The translations under genes and the position numbers were made by a program. A stretch of 64,000 nt of DNA, taken from positions 930,001-994,000 of the forward strand of contig NZ_CP026730.1 of assembly GCF_003369795.1 (NCBI RefSeq), given 5' to 3'. Numbering within the stretch: position 1 is the stretch's first letter; the number at the start of each line of letters is the position of its first letter. This DNA comes from Streptomyces sp. CB09001 (GTDB lineage Bacteria; Actinomycetota; Actinomycetes; Streptomycetales; Streptomycetaceae). The notes below the pieces were generated by a model. It was given only the letters and a program-made list of their open reading frames with translations. It was not told the DNA's origin and searched no databases. Below are positions 38,022 to 46,632 of this stretch, piece by piece.

Positions 38022-38057
38022 GCGGCTTCGAGGGCGGCTTCGAGGGCGGCTTCGAGG
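38022..38057. repeat. Three perfect 12-bp repeats upstream of the GNAT gene
   Basis: GCGGCTTCGAGG is repeated three times without change at 38022-38033, 38034-38045 and 38046-38057, between the pabC stop (38078) and the GNAT start (37976). It may affect the leader of the GNAT gene. Function unknown. Confidence 0.9.
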
Positions 38058-38077
38058 ACGCAGGCCGCCGCTCCCCG

Positions 38078-38899
38078 TCACGGATCCAGGTCGTCCCCGG
38101 ACCGCTCCTCGAAGATCCGCATGGCCTTGGCCGTCACCGGGCCCCGGGCCCCGGGCAGTTCACGGTCGTCGACCCGGTGCACGGCCTGTACGTCCCGCAG
38201 CGTCGAGGTCAGGAAGACCTCGTCGGCGCGCTCCAGGACGTCCAGCGGGAGGTCGGTCTCGCGGGCGCCGGTCCATTCGGCGGCCAGGGCGCGGGTGATC
38301 CCGGCGAGGCAGCCGGAGGCGACCGGCGGGGTGTGGATCTCGCCGTCGAGGACGACGAAGACGTTCGACCCGGTGCCCTCGCACAGCCGGCCCACCGTGT
38401 TGCCGAACAGCGCCTCGGAGGCGCCCCGTTCGCGGGCGCGGGCCAGGGCGACGACGTTCTCGGCGTAGGAGGTGGTCTTCAGGCCGGTGAGCGCGCCGCG
38501 TTCGTTGCGGGTCCAGGGCACCGTGATCACGGCGGTGGAGTCGGGGCGGCGGCCGGTCTCGCCGAGGGCGACGACGAGGGTCGGGCCGTACTCGCCGCGG
38601 TCGGAGCCGAGCGGGCCGTGGCCGCCGGTGTAGGTGATGCGCAGCCGGCCCAGCGGCATCGGGTTGGCCTCCAGCACGGCGGCGCAGGCGCGGCGGACCT
38701 CGTCGAGGTCGGGGGCGGGCAGGCCGAGGCCGCGGGCCGAGCGGCTCAGCCGGTCCAGGTGCCGGGTCAGCGCGAACGGCCTGCCGTCCACCGCCTTCAC
38801 GGTCTCGAAGATGCCGTCGCCCACGGTCAGCCCGTGGTCGAGGACGGAGACGCGGGCAGCGCCGATGTCCTGCAGCCCGCCGTCGAGCCAGATCTTCAC
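38078..38899 (-). CDS. pabC: Aminodeoxychorismate lyase (class IV aminotransferase, PabC-like)
   Basis: It likely converts 4-amino-4-deoxychorismate to 4-aminobenzoate and pyruvate, with PLP, for folate synthesis. It has 273 residues from a GTG at 38899. The class IV motifs are visible: VSVLDHGLTVGDGIFETVK at about 17-35, the PLP-lysine region with LKTTSYAENV, and SNVFVVLDGEIHTPP. Class IV also includes branched-chain aminotransferases; its position next to pabB decides the call. It overlaps pabB by four bases. Confidence 0.88.
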   Translation of the reverse strand: MKIWLDGGLQDIGAARVSVLDHGLTVGDGIFETVKAVDGRPFALTRHLDRLSRSARGLGLPAPDLDEVRRACAAVLEANPMPLGRLRITYTGGHGPLGSDRGEYGPTLVVALGETGRRPDSTAVITVPWTRNERGALTGLKTTSYAENVVALARARERGASEALFGNTVGRLCEGTGSNVFVVLDGEIHTPPVASGCLAGITRALAAEWTGARETDLPLDVLERADEVFLTSTLRDVQAVHRVDDRELPGARGPVTAKAMRIFEERSGDDLDP

Positions 38900-39957
38900 G
38901 TCGCCAGCGCCTCTCCCGTCGCGTTCACCTCGTACGCCCCCGACGCTACCGCGAGCAACCGGGCGGCCTTCAGTTCGGTCTCCCGCCACTCGCCCTCCGG
39001 GTCGGAGCCCCAGGTGATGCCGGCGCCGGTGCCGAAACGCAGCCGGGCCTCGCCGTCGGCGGCGCGCTCGATCCAGAAGGTGCGGATGCCGACGGCCAGC
39101 TCGCCCGTGCCCCGGTCGGCGTCGACCCAGCCGACGCCCCCGCAGTACGGGCCGCGGGGCGCGGTCTCCAGCGCGTCGATGATCCGCAGGGCGCTGGACT
39201 TGGGCGCGCCGGTGACGGACCCGGGCGGGAACGCGGCGTCGAGCAGTTCCGGCCAGCCGGCGTCCACGCGCAGCTCGCCGCGCACCGTGGAGACCAGGTG
39301 GACGAGGCCCGGGTGCTTCTCGACGGCGCACAGGTCGGGCACCGTGACCGTGCCGGTGGCGCAGACGCGCCCCAGGTCGTTGCGGACCAGGTCCACGATC
39401 ATGACGTTCTCGGCGTGGTCCTTCTCCAGCAGGTCGGCCTCGGTCCGCCCGGTCCCCTTGATCGGCCCGGACTCGACCGTGCGGCCGTCCCGGCGCAGGA
39501 ACAGCTCGGGCGAGGCGGTGGCGATCTCGACGCCGTGTCCGGGCAGCCGGATCGTCCCGGCGTACGGCGCCGGGTTGCCGCGGGCCAGCAGGGCGGTGAG
39601 GGCGTCCACGTCGGCTCCGGGGGCGACGGGTGCCGAGAGCACCCGGCAGAGGTTGGCCTGGTAGACCTCGCCGGCGGCTATGTGCGCGCGGATGCGCCGT
39701 ACGCCCGTCGTGTACGCGGCGTGGTCGAGCGAGGACGTCCAGTCGCCGACGGCGGGACCCCGCCATGCCCCGGTGGTGGGCGCGGGCACCGGCTCGGTCC
39801 GCACATCCGCGAAGCGGGCACAGGTCAGGCGGCCTTCGAAGTCCGCGCAGACGGCCCAGAACCCCTCGGATTCGAGGGCGGCGGGATCGCTCGTGACGTC
39901 GAGGAGACCGGTGGCGAGGCGGTCGCCGAAGCGGGCGAGTGGCGGGAGGTCGAGCAC
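38896..39957 (-). CDS. pabB: Aminodeoxychorismate synthase component I (PabB)
   Basis: It makes 4-amino-4-deoxychorismate from chorismate and ammonia. The 353-residue protein lacks a glutaminase domain. The chorismate-binding core is clear: SPELFLRRDGRTVESGPIKG, then VDLVRNDLGRV, FPPGSVTGAPKSSALRII and AGITWGSDPEGEWRETE. Start GTG at 39957. The GTGA overlap couples it to pabC. It is divergent from the tRNA cluster. The glutaminase partner is not in the window. Confidence 0.93.
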   Translation of the reverse strand: MLDLPPLARFGDRLATGLLDVTSDPAALESEGFWAVCADFEGRLTCARFADVRTEPVPAPTTGAWRGPAVGDWTSSLDHAAYTTGVRRIRAHIAAGEVYQANLCRVLSAPVAPGADVDALTALLARGNPAPYAGTIRLPGHGVEIATASPELFLRRDGRTVESGPIKGTGRTEADLLEKDHAENVMIVDLVRNDLGRVCATGTVTVPDLCAVEKHPGLVHLVSTVRGELRVDAGWPELLDAAFPPGSVTGAPKSSALRIIDALETAPRGPYCGGVGWVDADRGTGELAVGIRTFWIERAADGEARLRFGTGAGITWGSDPEGEWRETELKAARLLAVASGAYEVNATGEALAT

Positions 39958-40064
39958 ACTGCCGAGTCTAGGCCGGTGACTCCCGAGTGACCCGAACGTG
40001 TCCTTCCGGGTGCCCCGACCAGGTCCGTGACCGGACGCACCGCAGCACGCTGCACAAACGCGTT

Positions 40065-40093
40065 TTTGTGCTGGCCCCGGAATCCGCTAGAGT
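40065..40093 (+). promoter_or_regulatory. Promoter of the tRNA cluster
   Basis: TTTGTG (40065-40070) as -35 and TAGAGT (40088-40093) as -10 with 17 bases between them match the HrdB-type promoter pattern of Streptomyces stable RNA genes. The tRNA-Gly starts at 40135, about 35 bases after the likely start site. Confidence 0.6.
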
Positions 40094-40134
40094 TCATCAC
40101 GTCGCCGGGCCGCGCAAGCGGACCGAACCGACAG

Positions 40135-40207
40135 GCGGACGTAGCTCAGTTGGTAGAGCGCAACCTTGCCAAGGTTGAGGTCGCGAGTTCGAGCCTCGTC
40201 GTCCGCT
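40135..40207 (+). tRNA. tRNA-Gly (GCC)
   Basis: This 73-base cloverleaf has acceptor GCGGACG/CGTCCGC, D-arm TAGCTCAGTTGGTAGAGC, anticodon loop TTGCCAA (GCC), T-arm with GAGTTCGAGCCTC, and discriminator T. No encoded CCA. It is first in the cluster. Confidence 0.97.
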
Positions 40208-40245
40208 CGCAGGAAGAGGAGACCTCCCGGGTCTCCTGCACTCCT

Positions 40246-40316
40246 GGTGGAGTGGCCGAGAGGCGAGGCAACGGCCTGCAAAGCCGTCTACACGGGTTCA
40301 AATCCCGTCTCCACCT
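40246..40316 (+). tRNA. tRNA-Cys (GCA)
   Basis: This 71-base cloverleaf has acceptor GGTGGAG/CTCCACC, anticodon loop CTGCAAA (GCA) in stem ACGGC/GCCGT, and discriminator T. It is the only tRNA here with CCA encoded directly after it (40317-40319). The next tRNA begins two bases later at 40321. Confidence 0.97.
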
Positions 40317-40320
40317 CCAA

Positions 40321-40392
40321 GGACGATTAGCTCAGCGGGAGAGCGCTTCCCTGACACGGAAGAGGTCACTGGTTCAATCCCAGTATCGTCCA
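40321..40392 (+). tRNA. tRNA-Val (GAC), copy 1
   Basis: This 72-base cloverleaf has acceptor GGACGAT/ATCGTCC, anticodon loop CTGACAC (GAC) in stem CTTCC/GGAAG, and T-arm GGTTCAATCCC. The body is the same as the two copies that follow. Confidence 0.97.
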
Positions 40393-40428
40393 CTGATCCG
40401 CAAGGATCACCGATCCGTACGGATCCCC

Positions 40429-40500
40429 GCGCGATTAGCTCAGCGGGAGAGCGCTTCCCTGACACGGAAGAGGTCACTGGTTCAATCCCAGTATCGCGCA
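40429..40500 (+). tRNA. tRNA-Val (GAC), copy 2 with a different acceptor stem
   Basis: The body is identical to copies 1 and 3, but the acceptor is GCGCGAT/ATCGCGC instead of GGACGAT/ATCGTCC. The change is compensated on both strands of the stem, so the stem still pairs. Confidence 0.97.
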
Positions 40501-40528
40501 CGCAGTACTACCGCACCTGGTGTTTCCA

Positions 40529-40600
40529 GGACGATTAGCTCAGCGGGAGAGCGCTTCCCTGACACGGAAGAGGTCACTGGTTCAATCCCAGTATCGTCCA
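40529..40600 (+). tRNA. tRNA-Val (GAC), copy 3
   Basis: The sequence is identical to copy 1, including the acceptor GGACGAT/ATCGTCC. It is the last tRNA of the cluster and is followed by a strong hairpin. Confidence 0.97.
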
Positions 40601-40608
40601 CACAGAAC

Positions 40609-40643
40609 GAAGCCCCCGGCCGCCTCGAGCGGCCGGGGGCTTC
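40609..40643. terminator. 15-bp hairpin ending the tRNA cluster
   Basis: GAAGCCCCCGGCCGC and its complement flank a CTCGA loop, nine bases past the last tRNA. As the following gene ends at 40656 on the other strand, it can serve both directions. Confidence 0.8.
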
Positions 40644-40655
40644 GTCGTGGGCGGG

Positions 40656-40943
40656 TCAGCTCGAGAAGAGCATGCGGCCGAAGCTCTTCTGGCGGTGGTG
40701 GCCGTAGTGGCCGTGACCGCCGCCGTGCGGGGCACCCCAGGCCGGCGCCTGGGCCGCGGGGTACGCCTGCGGCGCGGCGGGCGGGGCCGGCGGAGCGGGC
40801 TGGGACCACTGGGCCTCCAGGCGGGTCAGCGACTCCAGCTCGCCGTAGTCGAGGAAGATGCCGCGGCAACCGCTGCACTGCTCGATCTGAACGCCGTTGC
40901 GGTTGTAGGTGTGCATCGGTGCGTGGCACTTGGGGCACTGCAT
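40656..40943 (-). CDS. Zinc-ribbon protein (TFIIB-like zinc finger)
   Basis: This 95-residue protein starts at an ATG at 40943. A zinc ribbon with four Cys (Cys3, Cys6, Cys23, Cys26) occupies the first about 30 residues, and FLDYGELESL follows. The middle is Pro/Ala-rich, and the tail is His/Gly-rich (HGGGHGHYGHH). Such small proteins are common in Streptomyces and unassigned; the family name is zf-TFIIB. Confidence 0.85.
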   Translation of the reverse strand: MQCPKCHAPMHTYNRNGVQIEQCSGCRGIFLDYGELESLTRLEAQWSQPAPPAPPAAPQAYPAAQAPAWGAPHGGGHGHYGHHRQKSFGRMLFSS

Positions 40944-41044
40944 GCTCGGCTCAACTCCTCGCCGGTCGGTCCTGCTTCGCGTATCGCCAGGACAGACTCC
41001 GTCCCGCCCCGGGTCGGTTGCACCCTACTTCGCGGAACTTCGGC

Positions 41045-41980
41045 TCAACCCCGTGGGTCGGCGGGCCGTACGGACGCCATGCGCGCGCACGCGTCCACGA
41101 GGGAACACTCCACCTCGTCCAGCGCCCGGCCCTCCAGGACCGCCTTGGTGACGGCCCGGGCGGCGGTCTGCGCGGTGAGGGCGCGGGCCGGGACGTCCAG
41201 GGCGGGCCACGGGTCGCCGGCGGCGGGGACGGCCGGGCCGCCGGCGGTGCGGTAGGCGGTCAGGAACCGGTGCCACTCCTCGGGCGGGAGCAGCCCGCAG
41301 GCGTACCAGGCGGCGGGGCGGGCCAGGTCCCAGGCCGGGACGCCGGTTCCGAGGTCGTCGACGTCGATCAGCAGCCAGGGCCCGTCGGGGGCGGGGTGGC
41401 GTATGAGCTGGCCGAGGTGGAGGTCGCCGTGGCAGAGGAGGGCCGGGCCCGGCATGGCGGCCTCGCCGCGCGCCCAGGCGGGGAGCGCGGCCCAGGCCGC
41501 CAGCACGGGCCCGGTGGCGGGGTGGTCGGGGGCGGTGCCGCGCAGGCGTGCCGCGGCCAGGGCCGCTTTCGCGGGGCCGCGCATGGGAGGCAGGGCGGCG
41601 GGGACCGGTGTGCGGTGGAGGCGGGCGAGGAGGGTCGCCGCGGCTTCCCACGGGGCGGCGTCCGGATCCTCCGGCTCCACGGGCGTGCCGTAGGGCCAGT
41701 AGGTGACGAGCCGCCCGTGCACGTCGACGGGGGCCGGGGCGAGCGGGGGCAGCAGCACGCCGGGGAGCAGGGCGGCCGCGGTGACACGGAGGGACAGCTC
41801 GGCGGGGTCGGCGTCCGCGGCGTGGGCCTTGGCGACGGTGCCCGCGTGCCGGACGACGGTGGCGTCGGGGCGGTCGGCGAGAGTGGCCGCGCCGCAGGGG
41901 CAGGCCGCGGTTCGGGCGTGGGCCGTCTCCCTGACGCGGGCCTCGAGGGCGGGGAGGAGGGTGTGGGCGTCCGTGGTCAC
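41045..41980 (-). CDS. Aminoglycoside-phosphotransferase-like kinase (APH family)
   Basis: This 311-residue protein is of the protein-kinase-like APH fold. The catalytic loop LLCHGDLHLGQL and the metal-binding IDVDDLGTG (Asp) are at about 190-215. The N-terminal lobe has VVRHAGTVAKAHAA with the ATP Lys. The start is a GTG at 41980. The family includes antibiotic kinases and many small-molecule kinases, so a substrate cannot be named. Confidence 0.85.
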   Translation of the reverse strand: MTTDAHTLLPALEARVRETAHARTAACPCGAATLADRPDATVVRHAGTVAKAHAADADPAELSLRVTAAALLPGVLLPPLAPAPVDVHGRLVTYWPYGTPVEPEDPDAAPWEAAATLLARLHRTPVPAALPPMRGPAKAALAAARLRGTAPDHPATGPVLAAWAALPAWARGEAAMPGPALLCHGDLHLGQLIRHPAPDGPWLLIDVDDLGTGVPAWDLARPAAWYACGLLPPEEWHRFLTAYRTAGGPAVPAAGDPWPALDVPARALTAQTAARAVTKAVLEGRALDEVECSLVDACARMASVRPADPRG

Positions 41981-42054
41981 GAAGGTGAGGGTACGCAGCA
42001 GGCGGAGTGTGCCGCCGCGCTCCCCGTCCCGGCGCTGCCCGGGGAGGGAAAAGC

Positions 42055-42088
42055 AATGCCGGCGCAGCTCCCCAGCTGCGCCGGCATT
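42055..42088 (-). terminator. Terminator downstream of the 60-residue protein gene
   Basis: A perfect 15-bp stem (AATGCCGGCGCAGCT and its complement) with a 4-base loop lies on the minus strand about 86 bases past the stop of the gene at 42175. The minus strand reads GCTTTT after the hairpin. Confidence 0.75.
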
Positions 42089-42174
42089 TTGCCGTCCGCC
42101 GCACCCCCGTCCCCACGGGGTTTCATGGATGGATGTCCCCGCCCGGACCGCTCTTCCGGGCCTGGGGTCGCCGC

Positions 42175-42357
42175 TCAGCGCCCCAGCACCACACCCACGG
42201 ACGACGCCTGTGTGGCCACTGTCTCCCACCCGTCGAAGACGAGGAGGAGCAGGACCGCCAGGGGCAGGGCCATCAGCGTCGCCACCGCGGGGTGGCGACG
42301 GCCCTGACGGCGGGTTTCCCGTGTGCGGACCAGCGTCCGCGGAACCGTCTGGGCCAT
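42175..42357 (-). CDS. 60-residue single-span membrane protein
   Basis: The ATG at 42357 follows GGAGAGGG. The first about 25 residues are basic (RTLVRTRETRRQGRR), then VATLMALPLAVLLLLVF forms one span. The C-terminal tail GWETVATQASSVGVVLGR lies outside. The family is unknown. A strong hairpin lies downstream, supporting a real transcription unit. Confidence 0.7.
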   Translation of the reverse strand: MAQTVPRTLVRTRETRRQGRRHPAVATLMALPLAVLLLLVFDGWETVATQASSVGVVLGR

Positions 42358-42957
42358 GGTCCCTCTCCTGACCGTTCGTTGAGTCGTTCGCGTTGTCTCG
42401 TTGCAGCGGCGGGTGTCTGACCTCGGGGGACGAGTTCTGCACCCGCCGCTTGACCTCAAATCTATGCGTCGGGCCATCGCCCGACGTCATGCCCTCGTAC
42501 CGATTGCCGGGCCTCCCGGAGGATGAGCCGTGACCGGCCGACTACTCCCCTGGGTGGAGATCGGCTCCCCGGTCTCGGGGTCTTCCCGGACGGGGCGCCC
42601 ACCGTGTCCCGGTATCTCCGGGCTGTCCGGTGACTTCCCTCACTCCGGCCGCCTCCCGGCACACCCCGCCCCGCCCCGGGCAGGGCTCCGCCCGGCGTCG
42701 GGCCGTGGGTGCGCCGCCGCTCCCCGTCTCCCCCGCAGGTCCACGGCCGGTTGCCCTCGCCCGTCCCAATCCCTCGGCCGCCGCGGGCGGTTGGGATCAC
42801 GGGCGGAGGGCGGCCGGCCGGTCCGCGCAGATGCTGACCGCCTCTCAACTCTGGGGCCGGGCACTGACAATCCGTTGTCGCGAGAGGGCGCGGCCTCTGC
42901 GCGCGGGCCGCCGGGGAAACGTAAGCTGTGCCACGTCACAGGGACCGGGCAGCGGGG
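42358..42957. other. Non-coding gap between the 60-residue gene and the kinase
   Basis: This 600-base gap is very GC-rich and shows no gene that I can support. Open frames exist in several frames at once with no Shine-Dalgarno and repetitive Pro/Arg/Gly content. It should hold the two divergent promoters. I found no clear -35/-10 pair for the kinase. Confidence 0.5.
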
Positions 42958-44376
42958 ATGAACATGGCGATGATGCGCCTGAGGCGCGAGGACCCGCGCG
43001 TCGTCGGCTCGTTCAGGCTTCACAGGCGGCTCGGCGCGGGTGGGATGGGCGTGGTCTACCTGGGCTCCGACAAGAAGGGGCAGCGGGTCGCGCTGAAGGT
43101 CATCCGGCCGGACCTGGCGGAGGACCAGGAGTTCCGGTCGAGGTTCGCCCGTGAGGTCTCGGCGGCCCGGCGCATCCGGGGCGGCTGCACCGCCCGGCTG
43201 GTCGCCGCGGACCTGGAGGCGGACCGCCCCTGGTTCGCCACGCAGTACGTGCCCGGCCCCTCCCTGCACGACAAGGTCGTCGACGGCGGGCCGCTCGTCG
43301 CGGCCGACGTCGCGGCCGTGGGTGCCGCGCTGTCCGAGGGCCTGGTCGCCGTCCACGAGGCCGGGGTGGTGCACCGGGACCTGAAGCCGTCCAACATCCT
43401 GCTGTCCCCGAAGGGGCCGCGGATCATCGACTTCGGCATCGCCTGGGCCACCGGTGCCTCCACCCTCACGCACGTCGGCACGGCGGTCGGCTCCCCCGGG
43501 TTCCTCGCGCCGGAGCAGGTGCGCGGGGCCGCGGTCACCCCGGCCACGGACGTGTTCTCGCTCGGTGCCACGCTGGCGTACGCGTCGATGGGCGACTCGC
43601 CCTTCGGGCACGGCAGTTCCGAGGTGATGCTCTACCGCGTGGTGCACGAGGAGGCCCAGCTGCACGGGGTCCCGGACGCGCTCGCGCCGCTGGTGCGGGC
43701 GTGCCTGGCCAAGGACCCCGAAGAACGCCCCAGCACCCTGCAACTGTCACTGCGGCTCAAGGAGATCGCCGCCCGTGAGGCCCAGGGCATGGCCGACGTC
43801 CGGCCGCCCGCGCCGCGCAGCGGTGAGGCGGACGTGCCCACGGGGCGGCTCGCCGACACCTATCCGGAGCGTGCCCAGCGGCGCCCGCAGGGGACTCCCG
43901 CGCCGCGCGGCACGTCGGGGTCGCGGGGATCCGCGCCCCGGGGTTCCGTCCCGTCGCGGGGCGGAGCACCCTCGCGTGGCGGGACGCCCTCGCGCGGTGG
44001 CACACCGTCCCGGGGCGGCGGTACGGGGGCGCGGTCCGGGTCCCGGCCCACGCCGTCCTCCCGCGACACGACCGGCCGGACCCCCTCCCGCAACAACGGC
44101 GGCCGGTCCGCACCACGCAGCGGATCCGGTCGTACGGCGCCCAGCACGACGGGGACCCGCTGGCGGCGGCCCGCCAATCCGCGACTGCTGCGGCAGCGTC
44201 TGTTCGTGTTCGTGGTCGTGACGCTGCTGGTCGCGCTGGGCATCGCCGCCGCACAGGGCTGCCAGGGGCCCGCGCGGGGGCTCGGCGACGAGCGGGGCGG
44301 CGGGGTGCGGGCTACGCAGCAGGAGCGGGTGGACCCGCCGGGCGGCCTCCCGGAGCGGCGGACCCCCGGGCTCTGA
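42958..44376 (+). CDS. Membrane-anchored Ser/Thr protein kinase (PknB type)
   Basis: This 472-residue protein starts at an ATG at 42958 after GGGGATG. The kinase domain (about 15-280) has the glycine loop GAGGMGVVYLG, VALKVIRP with the Lys, HRDLKPSN (catalytic Asp141), DFG (158-160), and APE in the activation segment. A Gly/Ser/Arg/Pro-rich linker (about 300-420) contains repeats of PSRGG. One membrane span (about 425-447) precedes a short extracytoplasmic tail with no sensor domain. Targets are unknown. Confidence 0.92.
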   Translation: MNMAMMRLRREDPRVVGSFRLHRRLGAGGMGVVYLGSDKKGQRVALKVIRPDLAEDQEFRSRFAREVSAARRIRGGCTARLVAADLEADRPWFATQYVPGPSLHDKVVDGGPLVAADVAAVGAALSEGLVAVHEAGVVHRDLKPSNILLSPKGPRIIDFGIAWATGASTLTHVGTAVGSPGFLAPEQVRGAAVTPATDVFSLGATLAYASMGDSPFGHGSSEVMLYRVVHEEAQLHGVPDALAPLVRACLAKDPEERPSTLQLSLRLKEIAAREAQGMADVRPPAPRSGEADVPTGRLADTYPERAQRRPQGTPAPRGTSGSRGSAPRGSVPSRGGAPSRGGTPSRGGTPSRGGGTGARSGSRPTPSSRDTTGRTPSRNNGGRSAPRSGSGRTAPSTTGTRWRRPANPRLLRQRLFVFVVVTLLVALGIAAAQGCQGPARGLGDERGGGVRATQQERVDPPGGLPERRTPGL

Positions 44377-44397
44377 AGGCCGGGACCGGACGGCACA

Positions 44398-45216
44398 TCA
44401 GGCCGAGGGCCGTCCCGCCGTCACCGCGTAGAAGGCGACCGCGGCCGCCGCGCCCACGTTCAGGGAGTCGACGCCGTGGGACATCGGAATGCGGACCCAC
44501 GTGTCGGACGCCGCCAGGGCCCGCCGGGACAGGCCGCTGCCCTCGGCGCCCAGCATGAGCGCCACCCGGTCCATGCGGTGCGGGGCGACCGCGTCGAGGG
44601 GCTCGGCCCGCTCGTCGGGGGTGAGGGCGAGGAGCGTGAAGCCCGCCTCACCGACCGTCGCCAGACCGGCCGGCCAGGCGTCGAGGCGGGCGTACGGCAC
44701 GGTGAAGACGGCGCCCATCGAGACCTTGACGCTGCGCCGGTACAGGGGGTCCGCGCAGTCCGGGGAGAGCAGGACCGCGTCCATGCCGAGCGCGGCGGCG
44801 GAGCGGAAGATCGCCCCGATGTTGGTGTGGTCGTTCACGGACTCCATGACGACGACGCGGCGGGCGGTCGTCAGGAGGCCGGCGGCCGTGTCCAGCGGCT
44901 TGCGCTGCATCGAGGCCAGCGCGCCGCGGTGCACGTGGTAGCCCGTGACGCGTTCGGCGAGCGCCGGGTCCACGACGTACACGGGGGCGGGCGCCTCGTC
45001 GATGACGTCGCGCATGGTGTCGACCCACTTGGCGGACAGCAGCATCGAGCGCATCGTGTAGCCCGCCTCGCCGGCCCGCCGGATGACCTTCTCGCCCTCG
45101 GCGATGAACAGGCCCTCGGCGGGTTCGCGTCGGCGGCGCAGCTCGACGTCGGTCAGGCCGGTGTAGTCGTGCAGGCGCGGGTCGTCGGGGTCGTCGATGG
45201 TGATGAGGTCGGCCAT
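44398..45216 (-). CDS. SpoU/TrmH-family RNA 2'-O-methyltransferase
   Basis: This 272-residue SPOUT enzyme transfers a methyl group from SAM to a ribose 2'-OH. The three SpoU motifs are visible: NIGAIFRSAAALGMDAVLL (motif 1), LMLGAEGSGLSRRAL (motif 2) and IPMSHGVDSLNVGAAAAV (motif 3). An N-terminal RNA-binding domain (L30e-like) occupies about 1-110. The target RNA is not known. The ATG at 45216 is one base after the cysG stop, so it is in the same transcript. Confidence 0.93.
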   Translation of the reverse strand: MADLITIDDPDDPRLHDYTGLTDVELRRRREPAEGLFIAEGEKVIRRAGEAGYTMRSMLLSAKWVDTMRDVIDEAPAPVYVVDPALAERVTGYHVHRGALASMQRKPLDTAAGLLTTARRVVVMESVNDHTNIGAIFRSAAALGMDAVLLSPDCADPLYRRSVKVSMGAVFTVPYARLDAWPAGLATVGEAGFTLLALTPDERAEPLDAVAPHRMDRVALMLGAEGSGLSRRALAASDTWVRIPMSHGVDSLNVGAAAAVAFYAVTAGRPSA

Positions 45217-45217
45217 G

Positions 45218-46450
45218 TCAGACCGTCCCGTACGGACCGACGGCGACGACCTCGCCGACGACGATGACGGCGGGCGGCCTGACCTCCTCGGCGACGGCCA
45301 CCTCGGCGACGGTGGCGAGGGTCGCGTCCACCCGGCGCTGGGCGGCCGTGGTGCCCTCCTGGACGAGGGCGACCGGAGTGGCGGGGGACTTGCCGTGCGC
45401 GATCAGCGTCTCGGCGATCTTGCCGATCTTGTCGACGCCCATGAGGACCACGAGCGTGCCGGTCAGCTTCGCGAGGGACGGCCAGTCGACCAGGGAACGC
45501 TCGTCGTCGGGGGCGACATGCCCGCTGACCACGGTGAACTCGTGGGCGACGCCCCGGTGGGTGACCGGGATGCCGGCCGCGCCGGGGACCGAGATGGTGC
45601 TGGAGATGCCGGGGACCACGGTGCACGCGATGCCCGCCTCGGCCAGCGCCTGCGCCTCCTCCATGCCCCGGCCGAAGACGAACGGGTCGCCGCCCTTCAG
45701 CCGTACGACCGACTTGCCCTGCTTGGCGTGCTCGATCAGCGCGTGGTTGATGGCCTCCTGGGCCATGAAGCGGCCGTAGGGGATCTTGGCCGCGTCGATG
45801 ACCTCGACGTGCGGCGGCAGCTCGGCGAGCAGGTCGCGGGGCCCGAGCCGGTCGGCGATGACGACGTCGGCCTCGGCGAGCAGGCGGCGGCCGCGGACGG
45901 TGATCAGGTCCGGGTCGCCGGGACCGCCGCCGACCAGGGCGACGCCGGGTGTGCGGGTGCGCCGGTGCGGGGCGACGAGGGTGCCGTCGCGCAGGCCTTC
46001 CACCACCGCGTCGCGGATGGCGGCCGTGTGGCGGGGGTCGCGGTGGCGCGCGTCGGTGGTGAGCACGGCGACGGTGACGCCCTCGCTGTGTCCGGTCGCC
46101 GGGGTCCAGGCCGTGGCCCGGTCGGCGTCGTCGGAGCGGACGCACCACACGCGGTGCCGCTCCCCCTCGGCGGAGGCGGCGTCGTTGGCCGCGGTGTCGC
46201 TGGTGGCGATCAGGGCGTACCAGGCCTCGGCGAGGTCCCCGTCCGCGTACGGGCGCTGATCCCAGGTGATCTCGCCCGCGTCCGCCATCGCCTCGACGGA
46301 CGGGGTCGCCTCCGGGGAGACGAGGCGGATGTCGGCACCGGCCGCGATGAGGGCGGGCAGACGGCGCTGGGCGACCTGTCCGCCGCCGAGGACGACCACG
46401 CGACGGCCGGTGAGGCGGAGACCTACGGGGTAGGCGGGGTGTTCGGCCAT
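45218..46450 (-). CDS. cysG: Siroheme synthase-type CysG: uroporphyrinogen-III methyltransferase with N-terminal dehydrogenase domain
   Basis: This 410-residue fusion starts at an ATG at 46450. The N-terminal part (about 1-140) is the Met8p-type precorrin-2 dehydrogenase/ferrochelatase, with VVVLGGGQVAQRRL and the later TSDTAAND segment. The C-terminal part (about 150-410) is a SUMT, with the GxGxGDxD-like VALVGGGPGDPDLITVRG motif and the VVPGISSTISVPGAAGIPVTH motif. It supplies precorrin-2 for siroheme and cobalamin. Nearby cobT and cobL fit this. Confidence 0.93.
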   Translation of the reverse strand: MAEHPAYPVGLRLTGRRVVVLGGGQVAQRRLPALIAAGADIRLVSPEATPSVEAMADAGEITWDQRPYADGDLAEAWYALIATSDTAANDAASAEGERHRVWCVRSDDADRATAWTPATGHSEGVTVAVLTTDARHRDPRHTAAIRDAVVEGLRDGTLVAPHRRTRTPGVALVGGGPGDPDLITVRGRRLLAEADVVIADRLGPRDLLAELPPHVEVIDAAKIPYGRFMAQEAINHALIEHAKQGKSVVRLKGGDPFVFGRGMEEAQALAEAGIACTVVPGISSTISVPGAAGIPVTHRGVAHEFTVVSGHVAPDDERSLVDWPSLAKLTGTLVVLMGVDKIGKIAETLIAHGKSPATPVALVQEGTTAAQRRVDATLATVAEVAVAEEVRPPAVIVVGEVVAVGPYGTV

Positions 46451-46632
46451 GAGGGGACGGCTCCTCTTGCGGCGGTGGCGCTGACGTGCGGATTTTACGG
46501 CGCGGTGGCCGGTGGGGCCCAGGTGGTCCGGTGGTTGGACCCCCGGTCCGACGGTTGGACGGCCGCTCCGGTGACGAGACCCGGCTGCCGGGTGGGGCCG
46601 CGGGCACGGCAGCCCGGCGGGGGCCCGGCACC

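Noticed and set aside
42358-42957. A protein of about 140 residues on the plus strand at 42530-42961
   Set aside because: It overlaps the kinase start, has no ribosome-binding site and is rich in Pro/Arg/Gly with open frames on both strands.
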